DNA from: Marinobacter gudaonensis
GTDB lineage: Bacteria > Pseudomonadota > Gammaproteobacteria > Pseudomonadales > Oleiphilaceae
NCBI RefSeq assembly: GCF_900115175.1
Contig: NZ_FOYV01000001.1
Span: forward strand, 558,001-622,000
Direction: 5' to 3'
DNA: 64,000 nucleotides
Shown: piece after piece, positions 1-8,960 of the stretch
How positions within the stretch are numbered: the first letter of the stretch is position 1
Layout of the letters: the number at the start of each line of letters is the position of its first letter
The notes under the pieces: generated by a model
Seen by the model: the letters and a program-made list of their open reading frames with translations, nothing else
Databases searched by the model: none
Told to the model about the DNA's origin: nothing
Position numbers and translations under genes: made by a program

Positions 1-2
1 TG

Positions 3-1784
3 GAATATCTGTTTCAATGGGACTCAATCGGCGGTAAAGCAAAAATCCTCGGACAGATTGCTCTTTCGCTTCTGGGCCTCACGATTCTTGAGCAAATCTG
101 GCGCAATTCGAGAGGCCTTGGCCGCTCAAGCATGAAGTACCTCTGCATCGGGGTCATCACTATTTTTGCGTTCGACTTCTTCATGTATACCGATGCCTTA
201 CTCTTCGGCCAGGTCTCGGATTCGTTCTGGAATGCCCGTGGCTTTATTAATGCTGCCATGGTGCCTTTGTTCGCTGTAAACGTGATCAACACCCGCAAAC
301 AACCCATTGAATTCCAGCTTTCACGAACCCTGGTGTTTCATGCCAGCACCCTCTTATTCGCTGGGGCCTACCTGTTGTTTCTCGCCATGGGGGGCTACTA
401 CGTTCGAGCGCTTGGTGGCAACTGGGGCGAAGCCCTCCAGGTTCTTTTCCTGACCATCTCCCTGGTATTTCTCGCTACGCTTCTGCTGTCACGTCGGATC
501 CGGGCCCGGCTTATGGTTCTGATCAGCCAGAACTTCTTCGATTACAAATATGACTACCGGGAGGAATGGCTGAGAATGACCCGCGAACTGGCCGACCTCA
601 GCGACGATCCCCCCCTGCCAGAACGGGTCATCCGGATTCTCGCGGGCCTGGTTGAAAGCAACAGCGGCGCGATCTGGCTGAAAGGAGAGCGTGATGCTTA
701 CGTTCTGAAAGCCGCCGTAAACCTCACCACGCCCAAGCACACCATGATCGACAACGATGCCGAGCTGGTTCGCTTTTTCACAGATCGGGAATGGATCGTC
801 GACCTCCACGAGTACAAATCCGACCCTGTCAGCTATAACCTGCTGGAAATACCCGACTCGATCGCCAAAACCGCCGACGGCTGGCTGGTGATACCGCTGT
901 ATCTTGGTAACGATCTCTACGGAATGGCGCTGGTGGGCAACCCTTATGCGCGGGTGGAACTGAACTGGGAGAACTTCGATCTGATCAAAGTGGTGGCCAG
1001 ACAAACCTGCAATCTTTTGGCGCAGGCCGATGCACAGAACCGTCTGTCCCGGGCCATGCAGTTTGAGGCGGTGAGCAAAGCCTCTGCGTTCATGGTGCAC
1101 GACCTAAAAACGGTGATTGCCCAGCTCTCCCTGCTGGTAAAAAACGCCCCGAAACACCGGAATAACCCGGCGTTCATTGACGACATGATCAACACCACCG
1201 ATCACGCCGTTCGCAAGATGTCCGGCCTGGTAGACCACATTCGCCGACCGGGCAGTGACGACGACTCCCAGCTCAAATTGCTGAACCTGGCAGACCTCAC
1301 CCACAAGCTGGTTGAACACCACCAGAGGCAGGCGCCGGCACCACGAATCGACGGCGACACACCAACCGCCCTTATAAAAGCGGACGAAGAGCAGCTTCGC
1401 AGCGTGCTGGGCCACCTTATTCAGAATGCCCAGGACGCCACACCCCCAACCGGTGACATCTCGATAGCGCTGAAGCTCGCCAAGGGCAAGGTGGTGCTGT
1501 TCATACAGGACACCGGCACGGGAATGACCAAGGAGTTCATCTCCAGCCAGCTATTCAAACCGTTCGAAAGCACCAAAGGGCTTACCGGCATGGGTATTGG
1601 CGCCTACCAGGCCAGGGAATACATTCGGAGAATCGGTGGCGACATCGATGTGACCAGCGAGCCTGGGGTGGGTTCGTGTTTCTCAGTACGCATTCCGCTC
1701 GCCAGTGAGCAACCCAAAGTGACCACTGTGCGAGAGGTGCGACCGGATTCCGTATCAGAAGAGGCCAGGCAAAGCGCCAATTAA
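3..1784 (+). CDS. prsK: PEP-CTERM system sensor histidine kinase PrsK (5' end outside window)
   Basis: Membrane sensor kinase of the exosortase A system, expected to phosphorylate PrsR encoded just downstream. The reading frame is open from base 3 through the first internal ATG at 132, so the gene begins upstream of the window; 593 codons are visible. Order: hydrophobic transmembrane segments in the first 170 or so codons, a GAF-like sensory region (about residues 150-300 counted from the ATG at 132), a phosphoacceptor motif MVHDLKT (His near residue 322), then an HATPase domain with an N box (LIQNAQDA), G1 (DTGTGM) and G2 (GMGIGAYQ). The HDLK form of the H-box is typical of PrsK. Followed after 102 bases by prsR on the same strand. 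Identification is firm from motifs plus the prsK-prsR-prsT order; only the N-terminal length is unknown. Confidence 0.93.
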   Translation, partial: EYLFQWDSIGGKAKILGQIALSLLGLTILEQIWRNSRGLGRSSMKYLCIGVITIFAFDFFMYTDALLFGQVSDSFWNARGFINAAMVPLFAVNVINTRKQPIEFQLSRTLVFHASTLLFAGAYLLFLAMGGYYVRALGGNWGEALQVLFLTISLVFLATLLLSRRIRARLMVLISQNFFDYKYDYREEWLRMTRELADLSDDPPLPERVIRILAGLVESNSGAIWLKGERDAYVLKAAVNLTTPKHTMIDNDAELVRFFTDREWIVDLHEYKSDPVSYNLLEIPDSIAKTADGWLVIPLYLGNDLYGMALVGNPYARVELNWENFDLIKVVARQTCNLLAQADAQNRLSRAMQFEAVSKASAFMVHDLKTVIAQLSLLVKNAPKHRNNPAFIDDMINTTDHAVRKMSGLVDHIRRPGSDDDSQLKLLNLADLTHKLVEHHQRQAPAPRIDGDTPTALIKADEEQLRSVLGHLIQNAQDATPPTGDISIALKLAKGKVVLFIQDTGTGMTKEFISSQLFKPFESTKGLTGMGIGAYQAREYIRRIGGDIDVTSEPGVGSCFSVRIPLASEQPKVTTVREVRPDSVSEEARQSAN

Positions 1785-1886
1785 TCGTCGTTTCTTAACG
1801 GAGGATTAAACCAGCATTGCAAAGTGTCAATGTTCGGTTGAGAATCTAGGCTGTGGAAATAAAAAAACAAAGGACTTGTTGCTGTT

Positions 1887-3257
1887 GTGACCAGACGACT
1901 CTTGATAGTAGAAGATGATCCCGGCCTCCAGAGCCAGATGCGGTGGTGTTTTAGTGAGGATCTGCAGGTATCTGTAGCCTCAGACAGGGACTCGGCCCTG
2001 ACCTGCCTGCGGCGGGAAGAGCCACAAGTCGTCACTCTGGATCTCGGCCTGCCGCCTGATCCCGGAGGTGCCAGCGAAGGTTTCCGGCTGCTTGAGGAAA
2101 TCATCCAGCTCGCCCCGATGACCAAAGTCATTGTTGTTACCGGTCGCGAAGAAAAGGAAAACGCCGTCAAAGCCATCGGCATGGGTGCCTCGGATTTTTA
2201 CCAGAAACCACTCGATGCCGACATTCTCTCGTTTGTGGTCAACCGGGCGTTCCGGATCGCAGAGCTTGAACAGGAAAATCAGGTTCTGTCGCAACAACGT
2301 AACGGCACCAACATCAAAGGCATTGTTGCCGCCAGCCCCCAGATGCTCTCGATCTGCCGAACCCTCGAAAAAGTCGCACCTACCGATGTCACCACGCTGA
2401 TCACCGGCGAAACCGGCACCGGCAAGGAACTTCTTGCCCGGGCATTACACGATCTGAGCCATCGAGCCTCCAAGCCTTTTGCCGCCATAAACTGTGCAGC
2501 CATTCCCGAGAACCTGCTGGAGAGCGAACTGTTTGGCTTCGAGAAGGGCTCGTTCACCGGTGCAACCCAGACCAAGAAAGGCAAGATTGAAAGCGCCAAC
2601 GGAGGCACCCTTTTCCTCGATGAAATTGGCGACATGCCAATGCCGTTACAGGCAAAGCTGCTGCGTTTCCTGCAGGAACGCGTGATTGACAGGGTAGGCT
2701 CGGTAACCCCCATCCCCGTCGACGTTCGCGTGGTGTGTGCAACCCACCGGGATGTCAGGAACCTGATCACCGAGGGCGTTTTCCGTGAAGACCTGTACTA
2801 CCGGATCAGTGAGATTACTCTCGACGTGCCCTCGCTTCGTGAACGGGACGGCGACGCTCTAGTGATCGCCCGGTCACTCCTGAAATCCCTGGGCGACCAG
2901 ATGGACCGCCCCAACCTCTCGTTCAGCGAGGATGCGGTGAATGCCATCAGCAACTATGCATGGCCCGGGAACGTGCGCGAGATGATCAACAAGGTTAAAC
3001 GGGCCACCATCATGGCGGAGGGGAAGCGCGTAACCGCCGGAGATCTGGAGCTTTCCTGCGACACGTCTGGCACACCCAATCAGCTGAACCTCAGACAGGT
3101 GCGGGAAAACGCCGAAAAGCAGGCGATCATACAGGCGCTGCAAACCTGCAACTACAATATGGCCCAGGCGTCCCGACTGCTCGGTGTGACGCGCCCTACC
3201 CTGTATAACCTGACGGACAAGTACCGAATCGAGACGTCACAAACAACAAGTGCCTGA
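1887..3257 (+). CDS. prsR: PEP-CTERM system sigma-54-dependent response regulator PrsR
   Basis: NtrC-type activator of 456 residues. The receiver domain (1-125) has the acidic pair ED at 9-10 and phospho-acceptor Asp52 in TLDLGLPP. The AAA+ domain carries Walker A GETGTGKE near residue 173, the sigma-54 contact loop as GSFTGA (usual form GAFTGA) and Walker B GGTLFLDEIGDM. A Fis-type helix-turn-helix with MAQASRLLGVTRPTLYNL lies at the C-terminus. The start is GTG, with AAAGGA upstream at a rather long spacing. Family knowledge: PrsR pairs with PrsK and activates PEP-CTERM genes. Consistent with this, near-consensus sigma-54 promoters precede PEP-CTERM genes in this window (8161 and 41253). 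Confidence 0.94.
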   Translation: MTRRLLIVEDDPGLQSQMRWCFSEDLQVSVASDRDSALTCLRREEPQVVTLDLGLPPDPGGASEGFRLLEEIIQLAPMTKVIVVTGREEKENAVKAIGMGASDFYQKPLDADILSFVVNRAFRIAELEQENQVLSQQRNGTNIKGIVAASPQMLSICRTLEKVAPTDVTTLITGETGTGKELLARALHDLSHRASKPFAAINCAAIPENLLESELFGFEKGSFTGATQTKKGKIESANGGTLFLDEIGDMPMPLQAKLLRFLQERVIDRVGSVTPIPVDVRVVCATHRDVRNLITEGVFREDLYYRISEITLDVPSLRERDGDALVIARSLLKSLGDQMDRPNLSFSEDAVNAISNYAWPGNVREMINKVKRATIMAEGKRVTAGDLELSCDTSGTPNQLNLRQVRENAEKQAIIQALQTCNYNMAQASRLLGVTRPTLYNLTDKYRIETSQTTSA

Positions 3258-3295
3258 GAGAAGGCGAAGGACAAGACCCGAAGAAGGACCAGGGC

Positions 3296-5998
3296 ATGAA
3301 TCTACCACGACTGTTACCGCTGGCTTTGCTCACTGCAGCAATCACCCTGTTTGCTGCCGGCTGCAGCAACGAAACGGAAATGACACAGGACGACATTCAA
3401 TACATCAGTCACGTTGACCAAGCGCGGTTCTTCCAGCGACAGGGTGAACTGAAGGCAAGCACCATTGAAGCCCGTAGCGCCATACAACTACAGCCGGAGC
3501 GGGTAGAACCCTACTTCATCATCATCAACAACCTGCTTACCGCCGGCGATGCCGTCAATGCCGAACGCCAGCTCGATCAGTTGATGAACAAAATTCCGGA
3601 ACAGGGCCTGACCCAGAGCCAGCGCAATGAAGCTGCCCTCATACGGGCGGAGGCGCTGATTCTCCAGGGCAACATTCAACAAGCCCGCGAAACCCTGGAT
3701 CAGGTTGTTTCACCGGTTCAGGAAACGGCTGAAAAAAGAGGCATTCTTCTCGGCCGGGCCTGGCTGGTGGCAGGCAATTTCGAACGGGCCGAAGCGGCCT
3801 ATCGCGACGTTCTTGAAATCAACAATGGCAACATTGAGGCCCTGGTAGGGCTTGCCCGGTCGGCCATGGCCGCCGGAAACGCGGAACTGGCCAAGGAGCG
3901 GCTCGCGGCGGCGGAGGAGAAGGCACCACAGCATGCAGAAGTACAGTTACTGAAGGGCCAGATCGCCCACCTTGAAGGTAACTGGGCGGTTGCGGAACAG
4001 GCCTACATCGAGGCCCTGGAGACTATCGGCCAGTACGATGTGATGACCTTCCGCAAATACGAAACCATTTCCGCACTCGTGACGGCCCTGAGAGAACAGG
4101 GCAAGTCGGCCGAGGCCTTCGTTTATGAAGAAATTCTCGCAAAATCAGGGCCGGGAACAATCAAAAGTAACATGGAAGCAGCACGCCAGGCGCTTGAGCA
4201 GAACGACCTGGATACCGCTGCCAGATACCTCGAAGAAACACTGAACCAGGTGCCGGGTCATCGCCCGAGTGCTCTGATGCTGGGCGTCATCCGCTTCAGG
4301 CAAGGCCGCGCCGCCGAGGCGGAAGAGCTTCTCGAGCCGCTTGCCGACCTGGAAGACTCCGGAGAAATCAGAAAGCTGCTGGCAGCCACGCGCATCTCCA
4401 TGAGAGACCCGCTTGGCGCGCGGGATCTGCTTAAAGACCTGGACAACCGCGACAACGATCCCCAGACACTTGCCCTTGTCGGGATCGCAACCCTGGCCGG
4501 AGGCGATGATCAGAGTGGCCGCCAGCTGATTGAAAAATCCCTGGAGATCAACCCGGACAATCACAACCTGCGGCTAAGATATGCATCCTACCTGTTCCAG
4601 GCGGGGGACCTTCAGGAGGCCATCACCCAGGCCAGTAAGATCCCGACAGACGCAGCCGAGCGTAGTCAGGCCGTTCTATTGATAGCCAACGCCCAGAACA
4701 GGGCCGGCGACGTGAGTGGAGCGCTCAACACCCTCGATGCGGCGCTCAAGGAAGATGCAGAAAATGTTAGAGCACTGGTGCTGAAAGGAAACCTCCTGGC
4801 CCAAAGCAGCCGGCACGATGCCGCCGAGACAGCGTTGCAGAAAGCGCGAACGCTCGCCCCCGAATCGCCGGCGCCACTCGTGGGTCTTGGCAACCTTCAG
4901 CGCCTGAGAGGTAACACTACCGAAGCGATCACGCTGTTCAAGCAGGCGGTGAAGGCCGATCCGAACGACCGGATGGCGCTACAAGCGCTGGTCGGATCCA
5001 TCCCGCGTGACGAGCTCACCCGCTTCATGGCCGAGTTGAATCAGGAAAATCCCCAGGCCATCGGCCCCCGGTTGGTGCTTCTGGAAACCGCCCTGATTCA
5101 GGGCGACACCGCCCGCGCCGATGAACTGACGGCCCAACTGATGGAAAGGCAGGACGAACGCACACCCAGCCCGGCGGAGCCTTACGTCGCGGCGGTCTAC
5201 GAGGGTATCGCCACGCAGATGGCGCAACGTGGCCGTGGCGAGCGCGCCCTTGAGATCCTGAATCGGGGACGGGTGCTGTTTCCGGAGAACGAACAGATCG
5301 CACTCAAATATGCGGCGATCGAATTCCAGAACGGGAATACCAGCAAGGCCAGAACCGCTCTTGCGGACGTGAAACAGCATCACCCCAACTCCCCTTTGCC
5401 TTATGAAGTTGAGGCCTCCCATTACGAACGGCAGGGCGAGTTCCGCCAGGCCGCCGAGTTGTATGAGCTTGCCTTGAGTAAAAGAGCAACCCCCGAGCTT
5501 TACCTGGCGCTCTCAAGAGCCCTGGGCAATGCCGGGCAAACCAAGGAAGCGAGCGACGTTCTGGAAAGAGCCGCAAGTGACTTCCCGAACAACCCTGCCA
5601 TCACGCTCAACCTTGCCATTCTCTACCAACAGATGGAACAGAATGACGCAGCAGTCACTGCTTACGAATCGCTGCTTGAAACCCATCCGGAGAACGGCGT
5701 TGCACTGAACAACCTGGCCTGGTTGTATCACCAGATTGGTGATTCCCGCTCTCTCGACATCGCCCGCAGAGCGTACGAATCCAGCCCCGAGAATGGCGCC
5801 ATAGCGGACACCTACGGATGGATTCTCTTCCAGTCCGGCAAAAAAGCAGAAGGCATCAAGCTTCTTGAAAAAGCCCACAAACTGGCCCCGGAGTCATCGG
5901 AGATTGCGATGCACCTGGTGGAGGCTTACCGCACGGAAGGTCGCGACACCGATGCGCAAAGAATCCTTAAGGGGCTTGAACAGGGAAATAATAGCTAG
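3296..5998 (+). CDS. prsT: PEP-CTERM system TPR-repeat lipoprotein PrsT
   Basis: A 900-residue protein with an N-terminal lipoprotein signal (hydrophobic stretch ending in LFAAGC, Cys near residue 23), followed almost entirely by tetratricopeptide-like helical repeats (recurring A-x-x-x-Y/L and NP/DP turns such as LEINPDNHNLRLRYA). Size and architecture match the PrsT family, which accompanies prsK and prsR in exosortase A loci; its exact role is unknown, and it is assumed to scaffold export or assembly at the cell envelope. It starts 38 bases after prsR, with AAGGACCAGGGC before the ATG, so it is probably co-transcribed with prsR. No truncation seen. Confidence 0.92.
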   Translation: MNLPRLLPLALLTAAITLFAAGCSNETEMTQDDIQYISHVDQARFFQRQGELKASTIEARSAIQLQPERVEPYFIIINNLLTAGDAVNAERQLDQLMNKIPEQGLTQSQRNEAALIRAEALILQGNIQQARETLDQVVSPVQETAEKRGILLGRAWLVAGNFERAEAAYRDVLEINNGNIEALVGLARSAMAAGNAELAKERLAAAEEKAPQHAEVQLLKGQIAHLEGNWAVAEQAYIEALETIGQYDVMTFRKYETISALVTALREQGKSAEAFVYEEILAKSGPGTIKSNMEAARQALEQNDLDTAARYLEETLNQVPGHRPSALMLGVIRFRQGRAAEAEELLEPLADLEDSGEIRKLLAATRISMRDPLGARDLLKDLDNRDNDPQTLALVGIATLAGGDDQSGRQLIEKSLEINPDNHNLRLRYASYLFQAGDLQEAITQASKIPTDAAERSQAVLLIANAQNRAGDVSGALNTLDAALKEDAENVRALVLKGNLLAQSSRHDAAETALQKARTLAPESPAPLVGLGNLQRLRGNTTEAITLFKQAVKADPNDRMALQALVGSIPRDELTRFMAELNQENPQAIGPRLVLLETALIQGDTARADELTAQLMERQDERTPSPAEPYVAAVYEGIATQMAQRGRGERALEILNRGRVLFPENEQIALKYAAIEFQNGNTSKARTALADVKQHHPNSPLPYEVEASHYERQGEFRQAAELYELALSKRATPELYLALSRALGNAGQTKEASDVLERAASDFPNNPAITLNLAILYQQMEQNDAAVTAYESLLETHPENGVALNNLAWLYHQIGDSRSLDIARRAYESSPENGAIADTYGWILFQSGKKAEGIKLLEKAHKLAPESSEIAMHLVEAYRTEGRDTDAQRILKGLEQGNNS

Positions 5999-6118
5999 AA
6001 TATCGGCACGGCATAATATCCAAGCTGACATAGCGAATCGTTCCTAGCAGACGCTGGCAGCCTCCAAATCGCCCATCAATACTTCATGTATCGTTCTGGC
6101 GCACAAGGAAGGTTTGGT

Positions 6119-8083
6119 ATGGCTGCCATCAAAGCGCTTGGCCTTGGTACCGCCCTGGTGGCGATCACAGGGTGTCAAAGCTGGCAATATCGCGATATAG
6201 AACAGCTCCCTCCCACCGCCTCTATCCCGCAAACCAGCGAACCGGGCAAGGTTGATGTCTGGTATTACGATGCGATTTCCGGCAATTACGTGCAATCACT
6301 GCTCGATGCTGCGAAGTATCCGGACAATCCCGACGAAGTTACCGAGCTGACGGAGCTGCGACGAGCCACCAGCCGCGCAAACAACTACGGGACCCTCATA
6401 CGGGGTTTTATTGAACCGCCTGAAACCGGGGAATACACCTTCTTCGTCAGTGGCGACGACCAGACCCAGTTCTGGCTCTCGGATTCCCAGGCGCCGGAGT
6501 CCCTCGTTCAGATCGCCTCCACCATGGCCGTGCCACTGGACACTTTTAACCGCTACAGCTCCCAGACCTCGCCAATCCAGTTTCTGGAAGCAGGCAAGAA
6601 ATACTACTTTGAGCTGCGGCACAAAGAGGGAGGCTGGGATGACCACTTTACGGTGGCCTGGTCCGGACCGGGCTTTTCCCAGCAAACCATCGGCAGCTCC
6701 GCATTGCATACCTGGGCCGTTGAGGCACCCGGCGCGGCCCCGGAATTAACGCCGGAACAGGCCTACCACCTCGGATATCATATTGGCTATTTTGACGCCC
6801 AACAGAACCTCTCGTTCAACAAGGCCTACCCGCCCCTGGATCAGGACAAGGATGGCCTCTACGACAACTGGGAAATCATCTTCGGACTGGACCCATCCAA
6901 TGCCGCAGATGCTACCTCAGACACCGACAATGACCTGTTGAGCGCCACAGACGAATTCTGGGCCCGCACCAGCCCCATCGCCGAGGATACCGATTCCGAC
7001 GGCCTGCCGGATGGCTACGAGTATGCCTACGGGCTTGATCCCACAGACCCGGCCGATGCCACTTCAGACCTTGATGGCGACGGCTACTCCGCACTCCAGG
7101 AATACCAGGCCGGCACCGATCCAACCAATCTGGAGGATGCCCCGGCGCCGGAGGAAGTCTACGAGGCCGGGTTTGTTGGCCAGTACTTCACCGGGACAGA
7201 CTTCGGCACGTTTGTCCGGGCTGAGGAGAACGCATCGATCAACTTCAACTGGGGTAGCGGGAGCCCCGCCACTGACCTGCCAAAGGACAGATTCAGCATT
7301 CGCTGGCAGGGCTGGTTTACCCCTCCCCACAACGACGGAATGCGCGAATACACCTTCACCACAACCACTGACGATGGCGTTCGCCTGCTACTGAACGGTG
7401 CCCCAATCATCAACCAATGGAAAAACCAGTCACCAACCACCTACAGTGCCACGGCCAGCCTGGAAGCGGGCACGCCGGTGGCGGTAACCATGGAGTATTT
7501 TGAATACGGCTGGGGAGCCACCGCAGTGCTGAACATATCAGACACGGCCAGCGGAGAAGTCCTTGCGCCCGCCAGCACCGTCTCGCGCCTGGCGCTTAAC
7601 AGCGAATTTGCCGAGAGCTCACTGAATGACGGCGTCGATGATCTTTACAAGCTGCGCTACGGACTGCCCTTGATGCAACCGGTGGCAGACAGCGTTTTCA
7701 ATAGCAGCGGCATAACCGTCCTTGAGGCCTACCAGTCGGGGTTACACCCCTACACTCTCGAACCCGTTTCCGAGCCCCAGTCGCCAGCCACCAGCTCTCC
7801 CGGGGAGACCACCAGCAGCACAGGCAGCGTTACGCTTTCCTGGACGCCGCCTGGCACCCGGGTGGACGGCAGCAGCATTTCACTGAGTGAGATCGATTCC
7901 TACCGCATCAACTACGGGCAGGACCCCAATAACCTCACCGAAGTGATCAGCGTGCCGGCCGGTACAACTTCCACCACCATTACCGACCTGGCGCCCGGAC
8001 TTTGGTACTTCACCATTCAGGTGATCGATACCAACGGATTGAGCAGTGAACCATCAGAGCCAGTGCAACACACCGTGGAGTAA
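6119..8083 (+). CDS. Predicted lipoprotein with two PA14 domains, calcium-binding repeats and a fibronectin type III domain
   Basis: Secreted or outer-membrane lipoprotein of 654 residues. The ATG at 6119 is preferred over the one at 6086 because AAGGAAGG lies 6-7 bases before it and it gives a clean lipobox (VAITGC, Cys near 19). Domains in order: PA14-like module (about 35-210, GFIEPPETGEYTFFVSGDDQ), thrombospondin-3-like calcium repeats (about 240-345: DQDKDGLYDNWE, DTDSDGLPDGYE, DLDGDGYSALQE), a second PA14 module (about 350-480, TTTDDGVRLLLNG), a low-complexity Ser/Thr linker and a C-terminal fibronectin III domain (GSVTLSWTPP...SYRINYG). PA14 and calcium repeats usually bind carbohydrate. 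Its position between prsT and a PEP-CTERM gene suggests a matrix or surface adhesin tied to the exopolysaccharide; that role is inference. Confidence 0.82.
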   Translation: MAAIKALGLGTALVAITGCQSWQYRDIEQLPPTASIPQTSEPGKVDVWYYDAISGNYVQSLLDAAKYPDNPDEVTELTELRRATSRANNYGTLIRGFIEPPETGEYTFFVSGDDQTQFWLSDSQAPESLVQIASTMAVPLDTFNRYSSQTSPIQFLEAGKKYYFELRHKEGGWDDHFTVAWSGPGFSQQTIGSSALHTWAVEAPGAAPELTPEQAYHLGYHIGYFDAQQNLSFNKAYPPLDQDKDGLYDNWEIIFGLDPSNAADATSDTDNDLLSATDEFWARTSPIAEDTDSDGLPDGYEYAYGLDPTDPADATSDLDGDGYSALQEYQAGTDPTNLEDAPAPEEVYEAGFVGQYFTGTDFGTFVRAEENASINFNWGSGSPATDLPKDRFSIRWQGWFTPPHNDGMREYTFTTTTDDGVRLLLNGAPIINQWKNQSPTTYSATASLEAGTPVAVTMEYFEYGWGATAVLNISDTASGEVLAPASTVSRLALNSEFAESSLNDGVDDLYKLRYGLPLMQPVADSVFNSSGITVLEAYQSGLHPYTLEPVSEPQSPATSSPGETTSSTGSVTLSWTPPGTRVDGSSISLSEIDSYRINYGQDPNNLTEVISVPAGTTSTTITDLAPGLWYFTIQVIDTNGLSSEPSEPVQHTVE

Positions 8084-8122
8084 AGATTCATTTGTCGGAA
8101 CTTTTTACACCTAACAAGGCGA

Positions 8123-8165
8123 TGCCATTTAAAACGCATTAATTTCAATGCCTTATGAAATGGCA
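8123..8165 (+). promoter_or_regulatory. Candidate activator-binding region (nested inverted repeats) upstream of the sigma-54 promoter
   Basis: Two inverted repeats are seen just upstream of the -24 box: TGCCATTT (8123-8130) with AAATGGCA (8158-8165), and GCATT (8136-8140) with AATGC (8147-8151). A sigma-54 promoter needs an upstream activator site, so one of these could be the PrsR site. The outer arm overlaps the -24 element, which would be unusual for an enhancer, so the inner repeat is the better candidate. Weak evidence. Confidence 0.35.
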
Positions 8166-8177
8166 CGACAACTGCTA
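8161..8177 (+). promoter_or_regulatory. Sigma-54 promoter of PEP-CTERM gene at 8225
   Basis: TGGCAC (8161-8166), five bases, then CTGCT: the invariant GG (8162-8163) and GC (8174-8175) are separated by exactly ten bases, as sigma-54 requires, with 10 of 11 consensus positions matched. Transcription would begin near 8187, which excludes a translation start at 8186 and supports the ATG at 8225. Confidence 0.85.
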
Positions 8178-8224
8178 GATAAAAGATGGTGTACAAAAGA
8201 CCACTCACCGGAGGAGTGACTCAA

Positions 8225-8893
8225 ATGAAAAAACTGACTCAATGCGTTGCGCTGGCTGCAGCGGTAGGATTCGCAGGGGCAGCACAGGCCGCCTTTATTG
8301 GCACGGTAGCCAATACCGCGCCTGCTGCAACACCAACCGCGGTTCCAGGCAACAACGATTACGCAAACGGCACCGGCATCCCGGCTGGTTTGTTCACAGG
8401 CCCTCAGTACTACGACACCACAGACTCTGTTCTGCTGTCTCATTCCATTGAGTCCGTGTCATCTGATCCGTTCAAGCTCACCTTTACCTACCTGGGTAAA
8501 GAGGCAGGCTATACCGGATCTTTCCTATACGAAGGGTCAGTAGTGCTGAACACTGCCAGTAGCGCACTTGGAGAAACTTTCAGCACTATCTACTCAGGCG
8601 GCCTTGGGAAACTTGATTTTGGGTTCTCTTCCCTCGCCTGGGGAGCGCCAGTTGGCTCTGTTTCCAACCAAGGAACTGGCAACCAGGCGGTTGGGTACAA
8701 CTTCTCGATTTTTGAAGTTGGCGAAGACTGGTTCATTCTTAGCCTGGACGACAACAACCAGGTGGATGACAACCATGACGACATGCTCGTGATGGTCCAA
8801 GCCTCCAAAGTACCCGAGCCTGGCACCCTGGCTCTGCTTGGCCTCGGCCTCGCAGGCATTGCAGTGCGGATGAAAGGCCGTAAAAAAGCCTGA
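8225..8893 (+). CDS. PEP-CTERM sorting-domain protein
   Basis: Predicted exported substrate of exosortase A, 222 residues. The start at 8225 has GGAGGAG at 8210-8216 and yields a clear signal peptide (MKKLTQCVALAAAV... ending GAAQA). An upstream in-frame codon at 8186 is rejected because it lies at or before the predicted transcription start. The C-terminus has the sorting signal: VPEP, a hydrophobic segment LALLGLGLAGIAV and a basic tail RMKGRKKA. The central region has no recognised domain; it is rich in Gly, Ser, Asn and Asp, with a short acidic run DDNNQVDDNHDD. Sits directly downstream of the Prs genes with its own sigma-54 promoter and terminator, so it is monocistronic. Confidence 0.92.
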   Translation: MKKLTQCVALAAAVGFAGAAQAAFIGTVANTAPAATPTAVPGNNDYANGTGIPAGLFTGPQYYDTTDSVLLSHSIESVSSDPFKLTFTYLGKEAGYTGSFLYEGSVVLNTASSALGETFSTIYSGGLGKLDFGFSSLAWGAPVGSVSNQGTGNQAVGYNFSIFEVGEDWFILSLDDNNQVDDNHDDMLVMVQASKVPEPGTLALLGLGLAGIAVRMKGRKKA

Positions 8894-8916
8894 CACCAGA
8901 ATCTGTGCTAGTCTTT

Positions 8917-8944
8917 AAAGCCCTGCCCTGGCAGGGCTTTTTAT
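8917..8944 (+). terminator. Rho-independent terminator
   Basis: Perfect inverted repeat AAAGCCCTGCC (8917-8927) and GGCAGGGCTTT (8930-8940), followed by a T-rich tract to 8944; lies 23 bases after the PEP-CTERM stop codon. Confidence 0.9.
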
Positions 8945-8960
8945 TGTTTGGTTCAGGTAT

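Noticed and set aside
1785..1886. Possible sigma-70 promoter between prsK and prsR
   Set aside because: TTGCAA and GAGAAT at 17-base spacing match only four of six positions each, too weak to annotate.
8186..8224. Upstream ATG as start of the PEP-CTERM protein
   Set aside because: Would lie at the predicted transcription start and places a charged segment before a clean signal peptide; the ATG at 8225 has a strong ribosome site.
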